Shown here piece by piece: positions 41,994 to 51,717 of a DNA stretch of 64,000 nt; position 1 is the first letter of the stretch; every line of letters begins with the position of its first letter. A program made the position numbers and the translations under genes. The stretch comes from Catalinimonas alkaloidigena. Lineage in GTDB: Bacteria; Bacteroidota; Bacteroidia; Cytophagales; Flexibacteraceae. The notes beneath the pieces were generated by a model. It had not been told where the DNA came from, made no database searches, and saw only the letters and a program-made list of their open reading frames with translations. The DNA lies in contig NZ_FNFO01000014.1 of assembly GCF_900100765.1 (NCBI RefSeq), forward strand, positions 1 to 64,000. The letters are read 5' to 3'.

Positions 41994-44900
41994 TTACTGG
42001 ACAATGAGCTTGTGTACGACCGTAGCGTCCCCCTGCCGCAGGTGCAGGTAGTGAAGCCCTGGGGAAAGCCGGGGGAGTTGATCCGTAATCGTCGCGGGAG
42101 GACCCACGGGCATCACCTCCTTGCGCCATTCGGTGGCCCCCAGCGGACTGACTACCCATACCTGAACCGCCTCACCCTTGCCCCGGTGGTGGATGACCAC
42201 CTGGATCGCCTCGCCGTCCGAAGGGTTGGGGAATACCTGAGCCTGCAGCGGGGGGGCGGTCACCTGCACGGAGAGCAGCGGCGAATAGGTCACCGCGCCG
42301 TCGAAGTCTACCTGCCGTAGCCGGTACACATAGGTGCCGCCCGTTACATCGTAATCCGCAAACGTGTAGGTGTACGGCTCCGCCGTCGTGCCCTGTCCGT
42401 CGCGTCGGCCGATCGGACGGAAGTCGGACCCGTTGTCGGAGCGCAATACTTCGAAATACGCATTTTCCGTTTCGGTCGCGGTCGCCCACCGCAAGCGCAC
42501 AGCCGACGCTTCGTAGTGGCCGTCGAACGTCAGCAACCTGACGGGGAGCGGCGTATCCTGGAGGCTGCTGGAGGCGAGGGTGAAATAACTGCCGTTGGGC
42601 AGGTCGGCTACTTTAACCTGATGAAACGTGTAGCGATTTCCGGCTTGCGAGATCGTGGGCGAGACAACGGTGGCGTCTTCAAACGTACCGTCCTGGTCGA
42701 CGAGGAGGCGAAGGTTGCTGGCCTCACCCACGTTCACGTCCGTGAGGTCAAAGGTCAGATCAAGCGTGCCGGAGGGCTGGTTGGTGGTGCTGACCTTCCA
42801 TACCCGGGTCAGGCGCGATTCAATGCCGGAAGGCACATCGGCCACCTGGCCCTTCTTTAGATCCTGCCCGTTATCCCCCCAACCGATGAACTGCTGGTCG
42901 GCGGTGAACGGCTCGTTTTTCAACATGCTGACCGCACTGCCGGTGTTGACCGATTGCGACCACTGCTGGTGCAGGGCAGTGGCATCGTCGCGCCCGATCA
43001 GCGCAATGTCGTGGCGATAGGCACGGTAGCCGGGGTCACTGTCGACCGGATAAGTAAGCGTACCGGTAGAGGAGGTGTAATCCATGGTGCCCTGTTGCAG
43101 CGTAATGCCGTATTTGGTCGCCAGGTAGGAGTGCACCCGTTGCAGTTCCTGGGACGAGATGCGTTTGGGAAACACCATCACCTCGCTCAAGGCGCCTTGC
43201 AAAAAGTTAGCGCTTTCGCCTTTGTTCGCACCGATCACCCAGGCGCCGGTACTACTGCTCGCCGCGTAGGTCGCCGCGAGGTCGGGCTGGCCGTTCAGGT
43301 ACCACTGCTGCGACGTAGTGGCGAGATCATAGGTATACCCGTAGATGCCCGGCGCGGTGGTGGTGTAGGTAGCGGACGAGTTGGTGGCGGTGCCCCCCAG
43401 GTTGGTGTAGAGCGTGCCGGCCGGAGCGTTGTCGTAGCCCAACAGGTTGCGCCCCGTCCCCCCGCCGCCGTTTTTCTGCGAGAGAAGCATGTGCAACCGG
43501 TCCTCTACCTCGGGTTGAGAGACGGTAAACACGCTAAACGCGGCGGTGGCCGGGTTCTGGGTGAAGTTGGTTGTCAGCCGCTGGCTGATCCCGTCGAAAT
43601 GAAGGGCCTGATGTCCGTTCATCGCCTGGCTCGCAACGGTCGGCTGGTAGGGTGCTGTGCCCGTTGCCGTGTAGCCATTGCCGCTTTGGTCCTGCCACGA
43701 AGCCACGGGGCAGCCGCCGGTCGCACAGCTGACGCCCGCATCGGCGCGGAGCCAGAGGGCCGTTGCGACACCTCCCGGCTTGGAGGGTGCCTTGGCCGTG
43801 GCCAGGGTAAAGACCGTACCGTCCACCAGGTCGACGCCTTCGAACGTGACCACATTGCCCGCCCACGAGGTGGCTTCCAGGGTCTGGACGAAGCCATCGC
43901 TGAAATCGCCGTTGGCGTCCAGCATCAGAAGGAAGTCCTGCGCACGGGTGCCGGTCACCGTCAGGCCGCTCAAGTTGAACGAAAGGGTCACCGGACCAAC
44001 CGTGCCGGTTTTTGCCACGCGCCATTCCCGCCGGAGACGACGGGTGACATTCGCGGGTGCGTCCGTCGGGTTGGGGTCTTCGGTCAGTGCCGCGTTATCG
44101 TTGCCCCAGGCCAGGAAGGAGAAATTATGGGTGAAACTGGTAGGATGCGTCACGGTGACGATGGCGTCGCTGTTGACGCTGCGGGATGCGCGCTGGTCGA
44201 GGGCCGAAAGGTCGTCCCGCCCGATGGCGGCAATGTCGTTGGCGTACAGGCTGAAGTCGGGGAGTACCTGCGTGGCCGGAAAGAGCACGGTGCCGTTGGA
44301 AGCCACGTAGTCCTGCCGGGTAGTCTGGTCGAGGGTAAGGCCGTATTTGATGGCCAGATACGACTGAATGCGTGCGTGCTCTGCATCGGCCGTTCGGTTG
44401 GTGAACGTAATCACTTCAGCCACCTTTCCGTTGAAAAAGGCCGCCGCTCCCGACGAGCCAGGGTTGGTGTTGCCGACGTTGTAGGCGGTGTTGACGATGG
44501 TGCTGAAGCTGTTGACCTGGCTGTTGTCGACGTTCACCCCGTTCAGGGACAGGTTCAGGCTGTTGGCTGCCGCATTGTCCCGCACGGCGATCAGGTAAGG
44601 CGTCGCCGCTGCATAAGTGGCGTTGCCGGTCAAGCCTCTCCGCCAGTTGGTCGAACTGCCGTCCAGGTGTAAGATGACTTCGTTGGTGAAAGAGCCTGTG
44701 ATGCTGCCCAGGCCTAACCCTCCGTAGTTGTAGGTGTTGGCGGAAGAACCCATGCCGAACGGCATCTGTCCGGCCAGGGTACGGCTGATGGCCGCATCGG
44801 GCGACAGAACAATGTAGTAGGAACGCGAGTAGGCTCCTGCTGTACCGCCGATGTAGTCGTTCGTGCCGTCGAAATCGAGGGCCGGGTTGCCGTTGATTGC

Positions 44901-47855
44901 GTTAGGGACGTAGGTCGGGCGTGCCGCTGCTGTGGCATTAGTGGCGTGGTTGGTGCGGCCACTCTGGTCGGACCAACTGGCGACCGTCGCGCCGGAGGTG
45001 GTGGTGCTGGTGCCGGCGTTTGCTTTCAGCCACAGCCCCATGGCGGTCGCTGCGCCTCCGGGGGTCGATGGCGCGATGCCGACGGTAAATACCTCGCCAC
45101 TGGCCAGGTCTACGTTTTCGAAGGTCACGACGCCTCCGGCATACGTCGTAGCGGGAATCAGACGTTGCGTTCCCGATGCAAACGTCCCGTTGTCGTCCAC
45201 GAGCAGCACCAGGTTGCCGGTCGGCAGGGTGAGCCCCGATACGTCGAACGACAGCGCAAGCGCGCCGGGGGTGTTGATCTCGTACATTTTCCAGGCGCGG
45301 GCCAATCGCTGCGTAACGCCAGCCGGCAGGTCGGCGGTAGAAAAGGCCAGAGCACCACCGTTATGGCCCCAGACCGAAAACTGCCGATCCATTGCGAAGG
45401 CGCTGGTTTCTACCGTGAGGCGCGCGTCATTCTGGATGCTTCTGGATTTCCGCTGGAGGAGCCGGGAAGCGTCGTCCCGGCCAATGCCGGCCACATTCCG
45501 GTTGTAAGTCGTTTCGGTGCTTCCCGGGAAAATAACGTCTCCCGCCGAGTTCAGGTAGTTAGCACCCGGAAGCGAGACGCCGTACTTAATGGCCAGGTAC
45601 GTAGACACTTTCTGTTGCTGTACGGTGGTCAGCGTGATGTCTACCAGAATAAATTCGGCCATCTCCCCGCGAAAGCGCTCGGTGGCGCTAAAACCTCCTG
45701 AAGTGAGGTTGTCCAGGTCCTGACCCAACACCAGCGCGCCGGACTGCCGCAGGTTGCCGGCGTTTAAGTTGGCTGTCGTAGGGGCCTGGTAATCGAGGCG
45801 CAGTTCGCTGTCTACCCCTGCGGCTCCGCCATCGTTGCGGTACGCACCGGCCAGAATCCGCGTGCGGCCGTCACGTACCTCGGTGGGGTGGATAAGCTGG
45901 CGACCCAGTTTAAAGGTTTGCTGCACTTGGTTGGCAGTAAGTTCCAGGTGAAAATCGTGGTCGTCGCCGGAAGTGGCCGACGGGGCCAGGTACGAGGCCA
46001 CGGTCTGACGGTTGACGTTGTCGGCGGTCTGCGTGACGGCAAAGTAGGAGAGGTTCGCGGTAGGAAAGTTGTTGATCTCGGGTACGCCCAGGTAGTCGGA
46101 CGGGTTGCGAAACGCAATGGACGGGTTGAAGTTGAAAGCCGTGTTGGTGGCCGCCGCGATGTAGTCCGGCGTGGTGCCGAGGGTCGTGAGCGCGGTCGTC
46201 GTAAACGGATAAGCGCCGCCGCTCTGGCCGGTCCAGCGTGAAACCTGCTGTGAGCCGTTGTAGGTGACGGCCTGGTCAGCCCGCAGCCAGATGATGAGGC
46301 TGGCCGCCGGAATGCCTCCCGGTGCCGCATCGGGTAAGTTGATCAGCGCGCAGTCGAGGTTGGAGGCCGGGGGAGACGTTAAGATCTGCAAACCGCCCAC
46401 ACCCCCACTGGCGTAGCTGCCCGTCCCGTTCTGGCCACCCGCGCCTTCGGTGACCTGCACGGTGCCCGTCGAGGCAAACGTGCCGCCCCGTCGGATCAGG
46501 AGTACGTTACCACCCCCGCCGCCGCCGCCGCCGGCATCGTTACCACCGGTGATGCTTTCGCTGGTCGTGCCGTTTCCTCCGGTCGCCGCGATGGTGAAGG
46601 GACTGAGGTTGTCCGTGCTGGTAAGGAGCACAATGGTGCCGCCCGCCCCACCGCCGCCACTGCCTTCGGTGTTCGCCCCCGCGCTCGATCCGTCGTCGCC
46701 GTGGTTGCCCCGTGCGCGAATCAGGCCGGTACCAGCCCCTTGAAGCGCATTGGCCCGGATGACGATGATGCCCCCGCCGGGACGGCCGCTGGACACCTCC
46801 AGCCGGTTGGTGGTTTCGTCGTCTATGCCGCCAGAGCCCCCGCCGCCGCCTAAAAACAGACGTGCGCCCGCGTCCAGGCGCAGGGCCGTGCCGCCCGCCG
46901 AGATGGTGGAAGAGTTAAAGTTGGGGGAGGCCCCGCCGCCGCCGCCGCGCCCCCCGTTGCCGCCGCCCCCGCCGCCCCCGTCTTCGGCAGAAGATCCGCC
47001 GGCGTTGCCGGGTGCGCCGTAGCCTTTATCCGGGTCGTAGATACCGCTGGTGGTGCCGGGATAGCCCTGGGGTAACCCCGTGGTGCCGACCAGGGCTGTA
47101 AACGTGTCGTTGAATCCGTAGACCTGGCGGGGCGTACCGGCGATGCCTTCGCCGCGGTAGCCGGTATCGTTGGCGGTCCGCTCGTTCAGCTGGCGAAATC
47201 CTCCCCGGAAGCCAGCGTAGTCGGCATCGAGGGTGCCGTTGAGCGTAAACGTATGGTTGACGTCCAGGGCAATGACTCCGCCCGTAGTGCCGTTCCAGGG
47301 GTACGTGGTGATTTTGCCTCCCGTTTGTAGCGTCAGGTCGTAGAAACTGGCGACTTTGACCACCTGAAAGGTCCTGCGCCCGATGGTGCTGGTGGGGGTA
47401 GTTTCTTGCAGATACGAGTTGGTCAGGGCTGCTTGCAGTTGCAGGGTGCCTCCGGCCGCACCGAGGGTATTTTGCGCCACGGCGTATTCGTACTGCCCGG
47501 CGATGTAGTTGGGGTTGGTCACAAAACCGGCTCGGTCCTGTCCACCCGGCCCGTCGCCGTAATTGCCCGTGTTGTCCGGCAGGGTCGGCACAATCTCCGC
47601 GCCTTGCATCTGAATCACGAGCACCAGGTCACCGGCCTGAATGGTACCGTTGGCCCCGCCGGCACGTTCTGCGCCCAAGCGGATCGTGGTGCTCCCGGCC
47701 AGCGCGTTGCCCGCCCCCGGATGATAGGCATTCAACACCACGGTGGACGTGACCGTCAGGCTCGTGGTAGACTCCAGGCAGTTTTGTCCAAAAAGTGGAG
47801 ACGTAATGCAGGCGCCCCACCACAGGAGCACCGGGAAAAGATACCGTAAACGCAT
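41994..47855 (-). CDS. Giant T9SS surface protein with three lectin-like repeats
   Basis: A 1953-residue secreted protein. Signal peptide MRLRYLFPVLLWWGACITSPLFG. Residues about 30-280 form a beta-rich N-terminal module. Residues 280-470 are Gly/Ser-rich with runs such as GGGGGGGNGGRGGGGG. Three large repeats follow, beginning near 507, 930 and 1357 (period about 425). Each begins with PGG..(I/W)LRAD or WLKAN and a WxxQSG motif, has a concanavalin-like jelly-roll region, and ends with YLAIKYG(V/L)xL and GRDD. A fibronectin-like module (about 1770-1870, PVRLLTFDGHYE) precedes the C-terminal T9SS sorting domain (VFPNPSDGEA...HKLIVQ). It is presumably a cell-surface adhesin or matrix protein. 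It is transcribed alone, with its own terminator. Confidence 0.9.
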   Translation of the reverse strand: MRLRYLFPVLLWWGACITSPLFGQNCLESTTSLTVTSTVVLNAYHPGAGNALAGSTTIRLGAERAGGANGTIQAGDLVLVIQMQGAEIVPTLPDNTGNYGDGPGGQDRAGFVTNPNYIAGQYEYAVAQNTLGAAGGTLQLQAALTNSYLQETTPTSTIGRRTFQVVKVASFYDLTLQTGGKITTYPWNGTTGGVIALDVNHTFTLNGTLDADYAGFRGGFRQLNERTANDTGYRGEGIAGTPRQVYGFNDTFTALVGTTGLPQGYPGTTSGIYDPDKGYGAPGNAGGSSAEDGGGGGGGNGGRGGGGGASPNFNSSTISAGGTALRLDAGARLFLGGGGGSGGIDDETTNRLEVSSGRPGGGIIVIRANALQGAGTGLIRARGNHGDDGSSAGANTEGSGGGGAGGTIVLLTSTDNLSPFTIAATGGNGTTSESITGGNDAGGGGGGGGNVLLIRRGGTFASTGTVQVTEGAGGQNGTGSYASGGVGGLQILTSPPASNLDCALINLPDAAPGGIPAASLIIWLRADQAVTYNGSQQVSRWTGQSGGAYPFTTTALTTLGTTPDYIAAATNTAFNFNPSIAFRNPSDYLGVPEINNFPTANLSYFAVTQTADNVNRQTVASYLAPSATSGDDHDFHLELTANQVQQTFKLGRQLIHPTEVRDGRTRILAGAYRNDGGAAGVDSELRLDYQAPTTANLNAGNLRQSGALVLGQDLDNLTSGGFSATERFRGEMAEFILVDITLTTVQQQKVSTYLAIKYGVSLPGANYLNSAGDVIFPGSTETTYNRNVAGIGRDDASRLLQRKSRSIQNDARLTVETSAFAMDRQFSVWGHNGGALAFSTADLPAGVTQRLARAWKMYEINTPGALALSFDVSGLTLPTGNLVLLVDDNGTFASGTQRLIPATTYAGGVVTFENVDLASGEVFTVGIAPSTPGGAATAMGLWLKANAGTSTTTSGATVASWSDQSGRTNHATNATAAARPTYVPNAINGNPALDFDGTNDYIGGTAGAYSRSYYIVLSPDAAISRTLAGQMPFGMGSSANTYNYGGLGLGSITGSFTNEVILHLDGSSTNWRRGLTGNATYAAATPYLIAVRDNAAANSLNLSLNGVNVDNSQVNSFSTIVNTAYNVGNTNPGSSGAAAFFNGKVAEVITFTNRTADAEHARIQSYLAIKYGLTLDQTTRQDYVASNGTVLFPATQVLPDFSLYANDIAAIGRDDLSALDQRASRSVNSDAIVTVTHPTSFTHNFSFLAWGNDNAALTEDPNPTDAPANVTRRLRREWRVAKTGTVGPVTLSFNLSGLTVTGTRAQDFLLMLDANGDFSDGFVQTLEATSWAGNVVTFEGVDLVDGTVFTLATAKAPSKPGGVATALWLRADAGVSCATGGCPVASWQDQSGNGYTATGTAPYQPTVASQAMNGHQALHFDGISQRLTTNFTQNPATAAFSVFTVSQPEVEDRLHMLLSQKNGGGGTGRNLLGYDNAPAGTLYTNLGGTATNSSATYTTTAPGIYGYTYDLATTSQQWYLNGQPDLAATYAASSSTGAWVIGANKGESANFLQGALSEVMVFPKRISSQELQRVHSYLATKYGITLQQGTMDYTSSTGTLTYPVDSDPGYRAYRHDIALIGRDDATALHQQWSQSVNTGSAVSMLKNEPFTADQQFIGWGDNGQDLKKGQVADVPSGIESRLTRVWKVSTTNQPSGTLDLTFDLTDVNVGEASNLRLLVDQDGTFEDATVVSPTISQAGNRYTFHQVKVADLPNGSYFTLASSSLQDTPLPVRLLTFDGHYEASAVRLRWATATETENAYFEVLRSDNGSDFRPIGRRDGQGTTAEPYTYTFADYDVTGGTYVYRLRQVDFDGAVTYSPLLSVQVTAPPLQAQVFPNPSDGEAIQVVIHHRGKGEAVQVWVVSPLGATEWRKEVMPVGPPATITDQLPRLSPGLHYLHLRQGDATVVHKLIVQ

Positions 47856-48349
47856 CTACCTCAAAAGGTTAAGTAAAAGGGGGTTGGCTAAAAATCATGC
47901 GAAGTAAATGCGGCGTCCGGAAGTATTTTCTGCCAAAAGAGACGCTTTTGTGGGATGTATGAAAAGCGTAGTTTGATCCGTTTGGTGTATATGATGTTTT
48001 TGGGTGATTGGGTTTCATCGGAAACCCATGCCGCAAATTTCATATGCTAAAGCGGTCATCTGTCAGCGGCGAGGGAGAGGGGCGTTTCTGTCTCGGCCGT
48101 TCGGGTTGCCAGCTTCCTGAACGGTAGCGTATGATTTCGGGAGCCGCGCAAGCCGATGGTCGTGCCGCACGCATAAACGAAACAAATCTGTCCTAAACGT
48201 CGGAGGGGAGTCACGAGCGTCCCGTCACCTCCTGCGCGATTCGCCGGAAGCGCATCTCACCCGGCGCCTCCGTATATTTTACGATGGTGGCCCAGCAAAA
48301 CCCTACGTAGGTTTGTGGTTTCGCACCCGCACGCCGTTTTTGTAGTGGC
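47856..48349. other. Divergent intergenic region with a small hairpin
   Basis: About 490 bases between two divergent genes. TGGGTTTC (48009-48016) and GAAACCCA (48021-48028) form a perfect 8-bp stem with an ATCG loop, in the leader side of the giant gene. The HPP promoter lies at 48308-48315. No gene is present. Confidence 0.5.
48308..48315 (+). promoter_or_regulatory. HPP gene promoter, -7 box
   Basis: TAGGTTTG matches the Bacteroidota -7 consensus TAnnTTTG, 34 bases before the HPP start codon. No clear -33 TTG was found at 20 bp upstream. Confidence 0.5.
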
Positions 48350-48916
48350 ATGAAATCAAAAAAAGCTTTTCGGAAAGCCCGGTACATCGTCTATCGTCAG
48401 ACGATCCTCGACCCCTGGGACCACCTGTGGACGTTCTTAGGCGCTTTGATCGGCATCGGCCTCATCGGCTTGTTGCAGCACTACTTTTTGTCACAGACCG
48501 AAAATTTATTCCTGATCGGTTCTTTTGGTGCCTCGGCCGTGTTGATTTACGGCGCTACGAACAGCCCCCTGGCCCAACCCCGCAATCTGGTGGGTGGGCA
48601 TCTGATCAGTGCGCTCCTCGGCGTAACGGTCGCCTGGCTGTTTCAGGGCACGGAACTGGCCTGGCTGGCGTGTGCGCTGGCCGTGGCGCTGTCGATCGTC
48701 GCGATGCAGATTACCAAAACCATGCACCCACCCGGGGGCGCTACCGCCCTGATTGCCAATCTGGGCAGCGAAAAGATCACGAACCTGGGATTTGGCTATG
48801 TGCTGATGCCGGTCCTAAGCGGGGTGGTAATTCTGTTGGGCGTCGCGTTGGTGTGCAACAACTTGCCTAAAAACCGCCGTTACCCGTACCGCCCTCCCAA
48901 ACGATCGCCGCGCTGA
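48350..48916 (+). CDS. HPP-family membrane protein
   Basis: A 188-residue integral membrane protein of the HPP family with about four hydrophobic helices. The defining motif MHPPGGATALIANLG is present (near residue 125). Earlier FGASAVLIYGATNSPLAQPRNLVGGHLISALLG is typical. Members in cyanobacteria and plastids transport nitrite; the role in Bacteroidota is unproven. Basic C-terminus (NRRYPYRPPKRSPR). Single-gene unit behind its own -7 box. Confidence 0.9.
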   Translation: MKSKKAFRKARYIVYRQTILDPWDHLWTFLGALIGIGLIGLLQHYFLSQTENLFLIGSFGASAVLIYGATNSPLAQPRNLVGGHLISALLGVTVAWLFQGTELAWLACALAVALSIVAMQITKTMHPPGGATALIANLGSEKITNLGFGYVLMPVLSGVVILLGVALVCNNLPKNRRYPYRPPKRSPR

Positions 48917-49493
48917 TGAACCAATCAGCACTCCTACGGTCTAGCGTAAGGTGGTCGAATTCATGCTCGGTTGAGCCTGTACAGGTTGGCAACAGGTTGT
49001 CGGACCAACAAACTACGACCTAAACGGCATCGGACTGTTCGAGGGCTGGCACCGGCTGGCGGTTGTCATCGCTCGCGATGAGCAATCGTTCAGATAGGAC
49101 ATGCTTCCCATGCGCGGCCTTCCTCGCCTTCAAAAACACCTCGACCTACATGTTGGGCAGGGCCCGGCCCACGTAGCCATAAAAGCGTTAAATTCAACCC
49201 AGGGTGTTACTGGGAATCGGGTAGCTAAATCGACTCGATCGAAAGTAACGGAGGCTGTTTACTGCGCGAAAATTGAGTAGCGCAGTTTACCCTTACTTTG
49301 CTCATTCCCGTCCCGTCAGTGTCATAAAGGCTGGTAGCGTGGGAAAAGACAGCCCCAAAATGTGAGGTTCCGTACAGGAGCTTTTTTCGTCGAGCTTCTC
49401 TAATTCCAGGGTAGCTGATTCGAGAGTCCTAATTTTTAAAACTGTATATTTGCAATTGTAAAAATGATTTGACTACTCTATTCCGTTCGGTCG
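48917..49493. other. Intergenic region, no gene recognised
   Basis: About 580 bases. TCATCGC (49066-49072) and GCGATGA (49075-49081) form a short perfect inverted repeat. Fragmentary frames on the minus strand could be remains of a decayed gene, but no family was recognised. The downstream end holds the promoter of the CxxCH lipoprotein. Confidence 0.45.
49445..49462 (+). promoter_or_regulatory. Promoter and palindrome upstream of the CxxCH lipoprotein
   Basis: A perfect -7 box TATATTTG (49445-49452) overlaps TTTGCAATTGTAAA (49449-49462), a near-palindrome also found at the DUF932 operon promoter (TTTGCAATTGCAAA) and, as TGCAATTGTAA, at parA. A repressor bound here would cover the start of transcription. 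No obvious -33. Confidence 0.6.
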
Positions 49494-49742
49494 ATGAAAT
49501 ACTTACCCTGCCTACTCTGTTTGCTCGCTTCCTGTTCGGAAATTGCCCCTGCGTATGTTGTGGAGCCCCCTTCGGTAGAGGAAGGGCGTATTCGCTGGAT
49601 CATCACCCACAAGTTTGGGGTGGTTGAACTGGCAGGCTGTGAGTATATCGTAAGTCCGGTGGACGGCGGCTATCACCTCACTCATAAGGGGAATTGTGCG
49701 CATTGCCACACCCGGGATACGGCCGCCAAAGCGCCCCTTTAA
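49494..49742 (+). CDS. Tiny lipoprotein with CxxCH motif
   Basis: An 82-residue protein. N-terminus MKYLPCLLCLLASC is a lipoprotein signal with lipidated Cys14. The body is short and ends with NCAHCHTRD: Cys68, Cys71 and His72 form a CxxCH pattern as in c-type haem attachment, though such a short sequence has no obvious distal axial ligand apart from other His residues (His61, His64). It could equally bind a metal. The GCEYIVSPVDGGYHLTHKGNC pattern resembles small Bacteroidota proteins of unknown function. The ATG is 42 bases after a good -7 box. Confidence 0.65.
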   Translation: MKYLPCLLCLLASCSEIAPAYVVEPPSVEEGRIRWIITHKFGVVELAGCEYIVSPVDGGYHLTHKGNCAHCHTRDTAAKAPL

Positions 49743-49798
49743 AGTGCTCCCTCGTGTCTTGTAGGCGCTACACCGCCCGTTGCCGTCACCTGAAGAGT

Positions 49799-50899
49799 TC
49801 AGCGCAGAAGGGCCGGGTAGTGGGTAGGGTGTTGCAACAGGTAATATAACCCCTGCGCTACCGAAAAAAGCGGAAACGTGGGGATGGAGACGGGCACCCC
49901 CAACGTCGTCGCCAAACGCAGGCGAAGCCCTCGCAGCAACGCACTTCCTCCGGTCAACTGAATCCCCTGCCGGGCGATTTTTTCGGTCATCCCGGCCGGA
50001 CCCTGGGCCAGCATTTCCTGTAGCGCCTGTTCGAGGAGACGCAGGGGTGCTTCCAGGGGCGAGAGCAGTTCCTGGTACCGGATCGTCCGCTGCACCGGGG
50101 TACCGTGCCGCATATGGTGGCCCGTCAGGGTATACGCCTGGGGCGCAATGGTCAGGGCTTCCGTCGCGGCGCCAAGGTGCAGCTTCAGCTGTTCGGCCGC
50201 CTCCCAGGAAATGTCTAGTTCGTAGGCCGCGTGGACGTACTCCTGCAGGGCTTGCGTCAGGCGATCACCGGCCACCGGAATGGTGCGGTGGGCAACAATC
50301 TCGGGAAACGAAAGGAGGGTGATTTTGGCGCTTTCTCCCCCCAGGTCCATGAGCAAGGCACAGGATTCGGGGGGTAGGGCGGGCCTGAAGCTCAACGCCG
50401 CCGCCAGCGGTTCGTACACCAGGGCGGTGCGTTGCCCCCCTAGTTTGCACAGGACCTGACGCCGGGCTTCCTGTTCCTGGATCGTCGTTTCGTACGGCAG
50501 GTTGCCCAGCACCCAGGCAAATTCCTGCGCGGGCAGCACGCCCGGATAAAGCTTTTCTACGAAGGCAGAAAGCATGTGTGATGCCAGTGTGGAATCGGTC
50601 ACCGCGCCCTGGCAGAACGGTTTGGTCACCCGGTAGTGCCGGCGCGGGAGTTTTTGCATCTCGAACGCGGCGCCCCCCACGCGGACCGGCCATTGCGGCG
50701 ACAGCGCTACCAGCGACGGTTCTTTGAGTTGCAGCCCTTCCTGATTGGCCACCACCGTGCTGTGGCATCCCAAGTCAAAGGCGATACTCGCGTTTCCAGG
50801 CATATGGCCGGTGGCGTACGACCTGGTCACGTCCGGCCGTACAGACGATACGCGTGGTGAAGGAAGGACCGTAAGAGGGGATGATGAAACGTGTGACAT
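49799..50899 (-). CDS. MreB-like actin-fold ATPase
   Basis: A 366-residue actin/MreB/ParM-type ATPase. Phosphate-1 motif FDLGCHST, connect motif VYEPLAAALSF, phosphate-2 LMDLGGESAKI, and adenosine motif QLTGGSALLRGLRLRL are in order, and closest by eye to MreB. The start MSHVSSSP gives about 30 extra residues before MPGNASIAFDLG; the latter ATG (50803) is an alternative. It is diverged from a normal MreB (no typical membrane-binding N-terminal helix) and sits away from mreCD, so it is probably a specialised cytoskeletal filament, possibly for the replicon or an envelope site. Last gene of an operon with DUF932, Rnk-like and a four-helix-bundle membrane protein. Confidence 0.8.
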   Translation of the reverse strand: MSHVSSSPLTVLPSPRVSSVRPDVTRSYATGHMPGNASIAFDLGCHSTVVANQEGLQLKEPSLVALSPQWPVRVGGAAFEMQKLPRRHYRVTKPFCQGAVTDSTLASHMLSAFVEKLYPGVLPAQEFAWVLGNLPYETTIQEQEARRQVLCKLGGQRTALVYEPLAAALSFRPALPPESCALLMDLGGESAKITLLSFPEIVAHRTIPVAGDRLTQALQEYVHAAYELDISWEAAEQLKLHLGAATEALTIAPQAYTLTGHHMRHGTPVQRTIRYQELLSPLEAPLRLLEQALQEMLAQGPAGMTEKIARQGIQLTGGSALLRGLRLRLATTLGVPVSIPTFPLFSVAQGLYYLLQHPTHYPALLR

Positions 50900-50952
50900 A
50901 GCGTGGTGGTGATGTAGATTCAATGAGACGGTAGGCTTTCTCTGGACAGCCT

Positions 50953-51636
50953 TCAATTCAGTGTGGGTTTAGGAGGCGTGCGCAGAAAAACTCGTGACTC
51001 CAGCAAGAGCACCTGCGCGGCCACCCCCAGCAGGAGTGTAACCCCGATGAGCAGGTACGTCAGGAGGTTGGCTTCCAGTAACTTGTGATGCGAGCCTTCG
51101 TAGAGCGTCAGTCCCTCGGACGTTTGCAGCGAAGTCAGGGTTTGAAGTGTACGGGTCAGTTGTTGAAACAGCGGTTGACTTTCCGAAGCATACAAAAGGG
51201 CCGCCTCCTGCGTATGCCCGGCGTTGCTCAGCGCCAACAGATGCTGTTGCTGCTGCTGGTACTGGTGCAGGTCGCGGAGGTACTGGGCAAGAGACTGCAC
51301 CTCCTGGTCGATCAGGTACGTATGCGCGAATTGAGTCATGTAAAGATCCATCTCGCGCAGGTGGTCCTGCATCTGCGCTTCCAGGCGTCGACGCGTTTCC
51401 GGCGAAGGGGCGTGGAGGTGTTCCTGAAACAAGAGTTCGTTTTGATACAGCCGCTCCTGCACACAGGCCAGGTCGCGGGTCGGGAGCAGACGATCCAGGT
51501 AAAGGGACATCACCGACCGGTCGGCCGCGAGCACGTGCCGGCGAATCAGGGAGGTGGCCAGCAGACTCAGCACGAAAACGAGGAGCACCCCCAGCGCCAG
51601 CCGATACGTTTTGCGGAAGATGACGACGTGTTTCAT
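50953..51636 (-). CDS. Membrane protein with periplasmic four-helix bundle (4HB_MCP-like)
   Basis: A 227-residue protein with one N-terminal membrane helix (LALGVLLVFVLSLLATSLI), a long helical periplasmic domain rich in Gln, Leu and Glu (about 45-185, the four-helix-bundle sensor type of chemoreceptors), and a second helix near the C-terminus (LLTYLLIGVTLLLGVAAQVLLL) followed by a short cytoplasmic tail (RTPPKPTLN). No signalling domain is attached. The ATG at 51636 is preferred over a TTG upstream. It lies 53 bp before the actin-like gene, so it could anchor or signal to that filament (inference). Confidence 0.75.
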   Translation of the reverse strand: MKHVVIFRKTYRLALGVLLVFVLSLLATSLIRRHVLAADRSVMSLYLDRLLPTRDLACVQERLYQNELLFQEHLHAPSPETRRRLEAQMQDHLREMDLYMTQFAHTYLIDQEVQSLAQYLRDLHQYQQQQQHLLALSNAGHTQEAALLYASESQPLFQQLTRTLQTLTSLQTSEGLTLYEGSHHKLLEANLLTYLLIGVTLLLGVAAQVLLLESRVFLRTPPKPTLN

Positions 51637-51717
51637 GGCATCAAAAGCTTTTAAAAGCACTTCAGGCACGGATTGAATCAGAGGGTTGCGCTGCAAGAAT
51701 ATGGTGAAGAAGGCGTT

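Noticed and set aside
48960-49180. Decayed transposase in the intergenic region
   Set aside because: Fragmentary minus-strand frames exist but no recognisable transposase motif or terminal repeats.
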